From: Citrus sinensis | Taxonomy: Eukaryota > Streptophyta > Magnoliopsida > Sapindales > Rutaceae | DNA: 64,000 nucleotides | Reading direction: 5' to 3' | Assembly (NCBI RefSeq): GCF_022201045.2 | Contig: NC_068564.1 | Span: forward strand, 620,001 to 684,000 | Part shown: positions 35,986-45,849 of the stretch, piece by piece | Layout: each line of letters starts with the position of its first letter | How positions within the stretch are numbered: the first letter of the stretch is position 1 | Translations under genes and position numbers: made by a program | The notes under the pieces: model-generated | The model's input: only the letters and a program-made list of their open reading frames with translations | What the model was told of the DNA's origin: nothing | Database searches by the model: none

Positions 35986-36384
35986 AGCTAGTCATATATA
36001 CATGCTCTTCTTCTGAGGTGATACCGCTGACCATATTAATTATAAGGGGGTTTAATCCGCGAACTATAAAACTCTTTTCTTGAGTTTATTACTAGGCCAT
36101 CTTGCATCGATTCTCATTCCCCATATTTTCCGGGGAAATTTGTTAGAATGAAAGGTTATAGAAAGGCTGCTTCTTCAAATATTTGGAGCATTTGTTACCT
36201 GTATAATAATGATAATGATTATGTGGCCAAGACTTGAGAATCTGTAAGGTGGTAGCCAGAAACTTGTAATGTTGCTAAAGTTTTTAAATATATATTATAA
36301 ATGGTGGCATTATGAAGCTAATTTTTCATGTTCTCTGTTTTCGTCTGTCTTTTTCTTCCGTGGAGTACCCTTTCCTTTTTTTTT
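35986..36384 (+). other. 3' UTR/flank of cyclin T
   Basis: Presumed 3' UTR; no coding signal. A T-run borders the fold-back element that follows. Confidence 0.5.
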
Positions 36385-37170
36385 TTGAATAAAAAATTAT
36401 CACTGCAACACTTTTCTTTTATTGTATGTACATCTAATCACTACAATAAAATTTTGACATGTATTTTTTAACACTTTTGTTTCTAAGTTCATGCCAATTT
36501 GACACTAAAAAATGGTCATTTTACCCTTAAGTGAATTAAAAAATTATTTTATTTTATAAAATTTTGAAGAACATAAAGACTATAATATAAGAATACTCAT
36601 CAATTCAATAAAACAAACAAATCTCAAAATTTAAGATGATAATTTTTAAATGAAATTATAATTATAAAAAATAACATCTTGTAATTATAATTTTTTGTAA
36701 CCATAATTTCATTTTATGTTTGTAATTAAATTAAATGGAGAGATGTTTACAAAAATTAAGAAGAGAAAAGCTCCCTATAATTATTGTAAACTTTTCTATA
36801 ATTAATATTAAGAAACTTCCTTAAACAAATTAAATGAAATTATGATTACAAAAATTATAATTACAAGTTGTCAATTTTTTATAATTATAATTTCATTTAA
36901 AAATTATCATCTTAGATTTTGAGATTTATTTGTTCTATTGAATTAAGGGTATTTTTATAATTATAATATTTTATTTTTCAAAATTTTGTAGAATAAAATG
37001 ATCTTTTAATTCATTTATGAATAAAACGGTTATTTTTTAGTGTTAAAGTGATTGATTGATACAAGTTTAGAAATAAAGATGGTTCAAAATACATGTCGAA
37101 ATTTTATGATAATTAAATATACATATGATAATAAAAAAAAAAAAAAGTGATGTAAAGATAATAATTCCCC
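36385..37170. mobile_element. Large AT-rich fold-back element between cyclin T and CYP59
   Basis: Two long inverted arms. The left arm contains AAAATTTTGACATGTATTTT, CTCAAAATTTAAGATGATAA and AATGAAATTATAATTATAAA; the right arm carries the complements in reverse order. Right end (inverted) GGGGAATTATTATCTTTACA; the left end is more diverged (GAATAAAAAATTATCACTGC). The GGGGA-ATTATC end is like that of the MITE at 18548. Non-coding; exact left end and duplication uncertain. Transcripts could form a long hairpin. Confidence 0.75.
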
Positions 37171-37884
37171 TTAAGAAAAATAACAGCCTTGCCTAAAGCA
37201 TTTTAAGGTAGATGAAATTCTGTTGGTGTAACCTAACTGTCAAACTTGAGAGGACTCAAATTAGACGATGCCGTGGGATTACCTTGCATAGCTCTTTTTG
37301 CGTTCTTAAGCGGTTCATTTTTGTGGACATCTTGTTCACTATTTGTTCCTGTTTTTCTTCTTAATTCAAGTTTCTTCGTTTCCTATTAGAAGACAAAAAG
37401 GACGGTTCCATGAGACAATCCCAATTCCTACCCACCTTAAGTGTCTCTCCATTTTTATTTTCGAATATAAAGTCCCTGAAATAAATGAATCTGTTATGCT
37501 TTACAAGCTAACTACACATTTCCACTGCATGTATAATATGTTATCTAAAAGGTAGAAATTTTCAAGGTTAAACAATACAAAACATCATAAATGGAGATAA
37601 AAACATCTAATATTAAGATCTCAAATCGGTTTCAGTAAAATGAAATATCCTTGTGAAATAAACTGTTCCACTCATTTCTAGTTTTCTAGTACGGGTCTGG
37701 TTCAGTATCCCTGTCATGACCGTGATCGTGAGAAAAGGAAAAAGAAGATGAAAACTCTCAAGTGCCATATTGCCCGAGCCTGCTCTGCTACCAAGGTATT
37801 TATTTAATGTTAGATTTTTCCATAACCTTAAGCGAAGCTACTATCTTAACTTTTTTCCCTATCTTTGCATTCCCAGTTTCTCCA
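37171..37884 (-). other. 3' flank of CYP59
   Basis: Presumed CYP59 3' UTR (minus strand) adjoining the stop at 37885, then spacer. No other feature seen. Confidence 0.5.
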
Positions 37885-40800
37885 TCACTCACCCCGACGT
37901 CTATTTCCCCGATCTTCTGGCCATCTTTTATAGCTATCATCATCTCTTCTGCCCCTTTTATAACTTGGCTCCTTTTTTGCATCCCTCAGTTCACTATTGC
38001 CAGAGTTCTTTCGATTATCTCTATCATATCTCCTGTCACCATGGATATCACCATCAGCACTTTTCTTTCTATAATCCCGATCATCCCTCCGATCTCGATG
38101 ACTTCCATTATCTGAATTTCTCTTTCTGTAATCTCCATCTTCCCTCCTCTCCGCACGACTATCACTATCTGCACTTCTCTTCCTATAATCTCCTCCACCC
38201 CTCCAGTCCCTGTAGCGATCAGTATCTGAACTCTTTGGGTGATCCGACTCATATCTGCCATCATCGTCTCTCACTTCTTGTTTCTGCACATTTCGACTTT
38301 CTTGACCATCTCGATTCCTCCTGTCTTCCCTGTTTTCCCTTGTTCTGTCACTTTCCCTTTGCCTGTAACTTAGCTCTCTCCTTTCTTGATCCCTATGTCT
38401 CAATTCAGAACTCAACCTATTCATATTTCTCTCAACTCGGTCATCTGGATCATGGCCTCGATGTTTCTTTTCACGTCTTGATTTTTCAGGAGTCTCCCCA
38501 TCAAATACCATTTCGTACCTACAACAATCATGGCACTGTCAGAAAGAGAGCAAGCAAAAAAGCAAGATCCAAAAAACTGCATGGTACTAGTTTTAACAAC
38601 CTGGAGTCACTGTATCCACCATGCTGTCGGTTATCATCTCTTAATATGTATTTTGCAGGTTGCTGCCCGGTGCAATCCTTGGCAATGTGATCAAGACCCC
38701 CACATTTGAAGCAACCTTTTCCTACAGAAATAAACAAATTATTTATGAACTAAAAAGATTCCTGAGAAGTCACAAGAATGTCTGAACACACACATGAAGT
38801 TGTGCAAATAGAATTAACAACACAGAAGAGAGATAAAGCAATGTTTGCTATTTAAATTGCGGTTCCTCCAACCATCATATAGAAAGGAAAAAAGGTAGAC
38901 TGAAATTAACGCACACACAACCACAATCACAAACTTGTTAAACAAGAACGTTTGATGTCCTGGTGAGGTGGCATTTAACTATTACCTTTACCAGTTTGGT
39001 GATCTCTTCGTCTGAATTGGTTCCAAAGCTTTGAGACACTTTGACTAAAATCCACATGTATCCTTCTATCATCAATCAAAGCATTATCCATCTACCGTCA
39101 AAAGAAAGATTGCCAAGTTCAGCAAAACCAATAAAATGAATTAATAAAACAATATGGTTAAAAATAATGAATGTCCTCGAGACTAATGGTGAAGAAAACA
39201 TATGACAACTGCTTCTGCATCTAAGGATGGGTGTTGCGGTTATCATTCCAAAGGATTGCACAGAATTAAGTTCATAAATGCACCTGGTTCTCACGTCTAG
39301 TAAATCTACTCCAATGAAATATCATTTTCTGTTTAATCCATGGTCAATAGAAGTTGCAAATGGAAGACAATTACATATAGTGCCACATACATCAACATCA
39401 CTATACATGCAAGCACAAAAATCCAAGATTTGAGAAACAAATAAGTACTTTCGGGGTTTAAGATCACCTTGGAGTACGCTCGTTCACATGCCTGTCTGTT
39501 CTCGAACTCTGGTAAAAAGAAAGTAAATTATTAACATCATACAGAAACCAGTATGGAACAGATGCACGTCACTTTGCTATATCTGTGTGTGTGTGTGTGA
39601 GCAAGGGAACAGATTAATCTCACTCAAGCTTGCTTAACTGAAGAATAGACAGTTGCTGTGTAATTCAATGGGCAGTGTGACAATATTTGACAAAAATTTC
39701 ACTCACCAATGAACGCATAATTTAGACTGTCTCCAGTCTTGAAATCACGGATTATTTCAGCCCTGTAAAAATAAGTTATAATTAGAAACGCATTTAAATC
39801 CCACACTTGCCCGCATTAAAGAGTTAATCAACACTAAAAGAAAGGCTTTATAGCTTACGAGACAACAGTCCCAAAACGTGAGAAGATTGTATGCAAGTCC
39901 TCGTCCTGCAAGAGGGAATAAGAGATTGACCTTCTATTGGTGGTTAAAAAAAGAACAAAATAACAACCACAATACAATAGCTGAACAAGGGGGTAAAACA
40001 TATCAATAAATCCCTTCCACATGCCACTCAACAGCTAAACTTCTGCCATTTACTTTGTCATCAATTTAAAGGCAAAACAGAGGGCCACTCTCCTTTGTCC
40101 CTTACTTGCCCTTAAACAAAGTTCAAATTCAAAAGGAAAGTAGTAGTACATTAAAACTTATCCTAGCAATAATGTGATCCTAATACAATAATGAACACAA
40201 ACTCACTTCAGTGACTGGATTCAGTTTACAAACAAACAACACATTCTCAGGAGGCTTGATGTCAGCATCAGGAATATCGCCGATCTGCAATGTACACAAG
40301 ACTAAAAAAATGAATCACATTATTCACAGCTAGACGAAAAATAACTGTATCATATTGTATGTATAGAATGCTTACACTCTCAAGTACAACTGCACTTGAA
40401 CGTGCATCCTTCGAACGGATAACTTGCTCAAGTTCTGCTGCACTTAATTGCTCATCAAGGGGCACCCAGTCATCTTCAAGCCGCACTTCGTCAACGACCT
40501 GGTCACAACATCGAAAATCAGCCCTGACCATGAAATTGCTTGCCAAAAAGACATTACTAGGTTCAGAGTGTGTGTGTGTGTGTGTGTGTGGGAGGGTGAA
40601 CCTCTGCAGTACAAGGGAAGCTTTATTAATGAAAAAGAAAAATTACGCCTAATTGGGGGTCGGGGAGCCCCCATCCCCCTTACACTAAAGCTATGCTTTC
40701 AGGTTCCAGAAAAGAGCTCAACTCCCCAGTGACCTCAATCAAACAGAGAACCTCTAACAAGTACAAGCTATGCATGCAGGCAAAAACATAAGAACACTAC

Positions 40801-42810
40801 AGGACAGATTGTAAATTTTAAAAATCTAGCAAAATCTATAGTTTGCGACACCAACTGCATCCCAAAAAAAAAAAAATCATCCAAAATAGAATACGGAGCT
40901 GAATCCCACCAAGTGAAGGCACTCAAAATAACCCGATTTAATTACAAATTTCACTTCACCAGGTTGGGCCCTCGATTAGTACCAACCAACAGTTAAAAAA
41001 GATCTTATATTAGCATTAATCAGCATTAGCCATGAATTGCAGGATTTGATACTATAATCCCAGAACCTAAAATAAATCAAGCTTTTTTGTTAAATATTAT
41101 CAACTTCTTTTTCTAGAGGCCTTCACTGAATCAAACTTTTAACCACAGGTGCGATGAATTAATAACAAAAATAAAGAACACTCTTAATGTAGGCAGCAAA
41201 AGCTTTGGATACATAAAAACTATAATTCAGTGATATTGATTTTCTTTTTCATTTTAAACCTACCCATAAATAAATGAAGAAAATGGTCAATACCTCATCT
41301 TTAGGTTTGCCTTCAGGCGATGCATCGGGAATCAACTCAGCCAGCTGAGCAGGATCATCAAAAGGATCCTCTAAAATATAAGTGTGTTTGATTCTGCACA
41401 AGATAATACTTAGTAGAAATAAGATGAATTCTATTCACAAATTAACATGAAAACTTATCCAATGGAAAACACAAACCTGATGTTTTTGTATGGTCTATTC
41501 TTCTCATCCACGAAAGATTCATTTATTCTAGACAGAGTTTCAAGCCCCTCAGCGACCTCCCCAAAAATCTGCAACAATAAACTCATTCATAAGAAACTTT
41601 CACCAACAGGCAACAGGATGGATTCAAGTGAAAAAAGCAAATTTCTACATCATAATTTCCACATCACCCAAAGCAGTTCTCAATTATCCCTAAGGCTTAA
41701 GAAAGGAACGACCACCCTAAGACATCCAAAGAGACATTCTGTAAATTCCAAGCGCAAAAGAAACTGCCAAACTGAGTTTTACACTGCGACTGTTGCCTAT
41801 AGCAAAATTATTCACAATTTGGTGGCCAGGTATCTTTCTCTACATACTAGAATTGTAAGGATTGCAATCAATACAATAACATAAAGCAAACCCAAGTGGC
41901 AAACCCAAAGCATCTCAGAAATTCATGGAGTCAAGAAACAACCGAAATTTCATACTTTACGATTTTTTACGAGAAAAGATACTTGAAAATGCGTAAAACA
42001 ACACAAACTAATTGTTCATTCATTTGGCTCATAAAACAAAGACTAGCAGGACAATCATAAAGTAATAAGTTGAGGATTAAGAGACTCACAGTATGCTTCT
42101 CATCGAGATAGTCCAAATTATCCCGCAGAGTCATATAAAACTGCAAAAAAAAAAAAAAAAAAATCCAACAATAAACACCTACGCAATTTCCCAACTTAAC
42201 CTCAATGCCAAATCACAAATTTCACTGCAATAATGAAGCTAATCAAAATACTTAAATAAATCAGTAACACAATCTTAATACTAAACCTGAGAAGCATTCA
42301 GATTCTCCCCAGCACTAGCCATAGCAACCGTTCCTGTCTTAGCATGCTTCAAATCCACACGAATCTCATCTCCAAAGAATCTAGCCTGCTCCCCATACAA
42401 AAACCTAAAAACCAGAACATTATATAACATAAACGCACGCACTATCTCATTCTAAACATACATCAACATAACTAAGAGATCATTACTTATAGACCGAGTC
42501 ACCACCGGTTCCGGTGCCGGTGGGGTCGCCAGTTTGGGCTGTAAAATCTTTCTGAACAGTGTGAAACAAACAGCCATTATAGTACTTAATCCTACAACAA
42601 AAGAGAGATAAAAATCGAAGTTATGATGTCGAAAATTGTTAGGCTTTAAAACTGACGGTGATATTTAGAGAATAAAGGAAACTGAGCGTCGAGTGTGCGA
42701 ATGGAATCGTACTTGCAGAGCTTCAAGAAGTTTTTGGTGGTTAACGGACACTTGTCGATGAATAAATCCACGACTATGTCTCCTAAGCTCGTTACTATAA
42801 GCACTGACAT
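37885..42810 (-). CDS. CYP59: CYP59-type cyclophilin: PPIase, RRM, CCHC zinc knuckle, RS-rich tail (589 aa)
   Basis: Nuclear peptidyl-prolyl isomerase; Arabidopsis CYP59 is known to bind SR proteins and the RNA polymerase II C-terminal domain. Exons (minus strand, 5' to 3'): 42810-42713, 42591-42487, 42404-42287, 42140-42090, 41568-41477, 41393-41294, 40498-40376, 40284-40207, 39905-39859, 39762-39707, 39508-39468, 39091-38986, 38721-38601, 38518-37885; they join without a frame error. The PPIase domain (1 to ~170) starts [20 protein letters not shown] and includes [23 protein letters not shown] at about 240-320 (RNP2 LFVCKLN, RNP1 LNYAFIEF). CCHC knuckle near 342-355 ([14 protein letters not shown]). 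The last ~200 residues are Arg/Asp/Ser repeats ([10 protein letters not shown] and kin). The cyclophilin Trp/Arg active-site positions are divergent, as is usual for this multidomain class. A Pack-MULE-like element begins 138 bp upstream of the ATG. Confidence 0.94.
40568..40590. repeat. (TG)n microsatellite in a CYP59 intron
   Basis: About eleven TG units. A shorter tract of the same kind lies at about 39584-39599 in another intron. Confidence 0.9.
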
Positions 42811-42948
42811 TCTCGATTTCCCGCTTTGTCCGCAATTTGTGTGTGTGGCTGCCGAGAAAATGCGAGAGAACTCGGAGAGACTCAGAGAGAGAGTGCGAGA
42901 GAGAGAGAACAAACACACTGACGTTTTATTTTCTTTTATATTTGTCGA

Positions 42949-43043
42949 GGGGTAATTTTTAGGTATCTCCCCTGAGGTTTAGTGTATTGAGAGTCGGATA
43001 GAAAGTATTCATGTAATTTCAGGGATCTCCCTGATGTTAATAC
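42949..43043 (+). repeat. Left TIR of the 14-3-3/apyrase Pack-MULE
   Basis: Begins GGGGTAATTTTTAGG and ends GATGTTAATAC; reverse complement of 44604-44698 with about 16 differences by eye. Confidence 0.9.
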
Positions 43044-43141
43044 AAAAATACATATAATGTTATTAAAAAAGACAAATACATAAAAGTAAATTTAAAATTT
43101 AAACAAAAACAAAATTCAAACAAGCATAATTGAACGGAAAA

Positions 43142-43500
43142 ATGGCAGCTCTTTCTCCACGGGAAGAAAACGTATAAATGGTAAAATTTGCGGAGCAAGT
43201 CGAGCGATATGAAGAGATGATCCAATACATGAAAAAATTCATCGCCTCCGCCTCGACCGGCGAGGAAATTATCGTCAAGGAGCGCAACCTCCTCTTTGTC
43301 GCCTACAAAAACGTCATCGGCGCACGCCGCGCCTCCTGGCGCATCGTGTCCTCCATCGAGCAAAAGGAGGAGTCGCGCGGCAACTATTACCATGTCTCCA
43401 TGATTAAGGAGTACAGGTCGAAGATCGAGGCCGAGTTGACGGAGATCTGTGGCGGGATCTTGAAATTATCGGACCAGAAATTGGTTCCCGCCACTGTCGA
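43142..43500 (+). pseudogene. Captured 14-3-3 (GF14) N-terminal fragment
   Basis: Starts MAALSPREENV, matching the usual start MAxxSPREENVYMAKLAEQ. The twelfth codon is TAA where Tyr is expected, so translation of the native frame would stop there; an ATG follows directly at 43178. It continues [56 protein letters not shown] and [20 protein letters not shown], to [11 protein letters not shown]. That is roughly the first 115 of about 250 residues (helices 1-4); most of the phosphopeptide groove is missing. The matching gene would be a non-epsilon GF14. No intron is present within the piece. It may encode a truncated dimerisation module if expressed, but the default reading is a dead fragment. 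Confidence 0.88.
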
Positions 43501-43527
43501 GCTCCTTGAGACCGCTCCTCGGACAAA

Positions 43528-43849
43528 ATGATCAAGCGGCCTCACAATCGCCAGCACAACTCCTTCTCAGACAAGATCCAGCGTTACCGCAGCGTTTTGC
43601 TAATCATTTCCATCCCAGTCATGTTGATTGTCGTCGTTTTGTTTCTCATGCCCGGCCGTGCCCCCTCCGCCGACGCCACTCTGGATTACGGTCTCAGCCG
43701 CAAGCTTTCCCCCAATTTGAAGCTCTCCAAGAGTTACATTGTTATTTTTTACGCCGGCAGTTCAGGCAGTCGTGTACGCGTGTATTGCTTTGATCAGAAC
43801 TTGGATCTTGTGTCAATTGGCAAAGATCTCGAGCTTTTTGTTCATGTTA
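43528..43849 (+). pseudogene. Captured apyrase (GDA1/CD39) first exon
   Basis: Starts [20 protein letters not shown], then a membrane anchor ([19 protein letters not shown]), a linker, and [36 protein letters not shown]. This is the N-terminus and apyrase conserved region 1 of plant ecto/Golgi apyrases. The usual ACR1 Asp (DAGSSGSR) is Tyr here, which should abolish nucleotide handling even in a full protein. Coding similarity stops at GAGCTTTTTGTTCAT-GTTATTTC, where a normal intron 1 donor would fall, so genomic DNA rather than cDNA was captured. Its ATG overlaps the stop of the upstream 14-3-3-derived frame (ATGA at 43528-43531). Confidence 0.88.
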
Positions 43850-44603
43850 TTTCTTAATTCATAACTTTTTTAAAAAAAAAAACTTGTTTTCAAATGAGAA
43901 TTTAATATTGATTTCAGAATTATGGATCAGGATAATGTAGTTTATAGATTTGTTCCTGATGCATTGTTTGAGGTTGGTGTTCAACCACTAGTATTAGCAG
44001 CTTTGATTTAAGGTGCATTATGCAAAAGCACCTGAAATTGCTTTTTAGAGAATTATCAATTAAGTGCTTTTCTTACAAACACTTTTAACTACATTTTTTT
44101 GTTCCCCCAGAAATGTCTTTTCTTTAAAGTGCTTCTGGCAGAAGCTGTCCAAGTGCTTCTCTTAATCTTAGAAAGCGCTTTTGTCTGATTCAACCAACTA
44201 TTGCAAAAAGATAAAAGCGCTCGCGATTGCATTTTTTAGTTAGTTTTAATTTTTGGTAAAGAGCTAGTGTTTGAGTTAATAGTTCCAATAATACAATATG
44301 CTATGAACAAAACTGCTTCATATGCATACATAAAAGCGATTGTTCTAGGTACTTGAACTACTTGGAGCTAAGTGTGTGTAATGATATGTTGTTTTATATA
44401 GTTCTGATTTAAAGTTGGTAATGATATTATGATTAAACCAGGTTGGTCATGGTGTTATATAATTTTGATTTAAGAGAACAAAAGATCAGAAATGAATGCT
44501 AATAAGGCTATGTTAAGAGCGCAACCTCCTCTGTTAAAAATATATTTTGGCGGCAAGGGCATTTTTGAAATTTCAACAGTCAACTGACAGTCCAGTTAAT
44601 GGA

Positions 44604-44698
44604 ATACTAACATCAGGGGAGGTTTCTGTAATTATATGAATACTTTCTATCCAACTGTCAATACACTAAACCTCAGGGGAGGTCCCTGGAAAAAACCC
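44604..44698 (-). repeat. Right TIR of the 14-3-3/apyrase Pack-MULE
   Basis: Inverted partner of 42949-43043, ending AAAAAACCC before the 9-bp duplication. Confidence 0.9.
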
Positions 44699-44707
44699 AT
44701 TTGTCGA

Positions 44708-45849
44708 TTTGCGATCATTTGTTTACGTTAAAAGCAGCCTACTGGGGGCACGGATGAAACGGACACGGGCTCTTTTTTTCTTTTTAAGTTAGCCGGGCTC
44801 GCATTGGGCCCATGATGAGGCTGTTGATTTGGGTCCATTGTGAATTGTAATGTGAACGGATTTTTCGCCAGATTTGTGCCTCTCTCTATACGTATGTACA
44901 TGTTTCAGGTCACTGAGGTCACGGCTACGTTGCTCTAAGAAGAGTGAGCCACTCCAATGTAGATCTAAAAAAATACCCGTGCGATGTTAGTCACGGTTAT
45001 CTTGTTGGTTCTATGTTAAAGCAACGTATATTAAAACATTATAAAAAATTTAAAAACATAATAGTATTATCAAATGTAATATTCGAAGATTAGGCGTAAT
45101 AATAGCTGACATAACTTCTCAATTTGATATTAATAATGGGTTTAGATTGATATAAAATAATACAATTATTATCTTTGTCAAATTTATTATCAAGTTTTTA
45201 TTTAGAGTTCTTAAAAAGTGTCTCTTAAATCAATAAATTAGCTTTTAGTCCTATTCTCAATTTCAAAGTTTGAAAATTCAACAAAATAGGTAGATAGTGC
45301 TTAATCAAGTAACAAAATTTTTTAATAAATCAAATTTGTTTGGTTTAGCCTGAAATTTGATATTAGACGCCAACATAGATTATCACATTTACATCCCAAA
45401 TAAACATGTACGTAGTATCATATAAGTCGAAATCATTTGTCAAAAAAAAAAAAAATTAAAATGATATCTTTGAAATTTTAATAATTTTGAATTTTTATAT
45501 TATCACTTTAAAAAGGGGGTGTTCAATTTGATCGAACAGATGGAGGCTACCAGCAGCGATGACGCGTTTGGAGGGAAACAACTCCCTTTAAATTTTCGAA
45601 TAGCGACAAAATCCCAAAAACTGAGCACCTAAAGACTCAACCTGCCAAAGAAAAACCCCCGCACCCCAAAGCAATTAATTCAAACTTATTATTTAAAGGG
45701 AGAAAAAGAAAAAAAATAAAAAAAAGCAAAACCATTTTTGAAAGGCGTTCAATCCAAAGTTCCTCATCTGTACTGTCAGCCTTACCTAAAGCTTCCAACC
45801 ACCTAACAACTCATCACCGATTGACGATTGGGTCGAGAGAGAATCAGGT
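44708..45849. other. Upstream region of the At4g15545-like gene
   Basis: AT-rich spacer and presumed promoter/leader; the last ~250 bases are A-rich then C-rich leader. No coding signal. Confidence 0.5.

Larger units (their letters stand above)
42949..44698. mobile_element. Pack-MULE-like element carrying 14-3-3 and apyrase gene pieces (1750 bp)
   Basis: Terminal inverted repeats of 95 bp: left 42949-43043, right 44604-44698, about 80-85% matched by eye; both contain CTCCCCTGAGGTTTAGTGTA and GGATAGAAAGTATTCAT. Flanked by an exact 9-bp duplication ATTTGTCGA (42940-42948 and 44699-44707), the Mutator size. No transposase frame. Inside are a GC-rich 14-3-3 start (43142-43500) and a GC-rich apyrase first exon (43528-43849) followed by intron-like sequence, so two unrelated host loci were captured. 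Preference for GC-rich gene starts and insertion near 5' ends are known habits of Pack-MULEs. Confidence 0.9.

Noticed and set aside
37770-38690. 306-codon plus-strand frame, Phe/Ser/His rich
   Set aside because: Antisense shadow of the CYP59 RS-rich last exon; the minus-strand frame has splice sites and family similarity.
41447-41884. 145-codon frame over CYP59 introns
   Set aside because: Covers CYP59 exon 5 on the wrong strand plus intron; no known domain.
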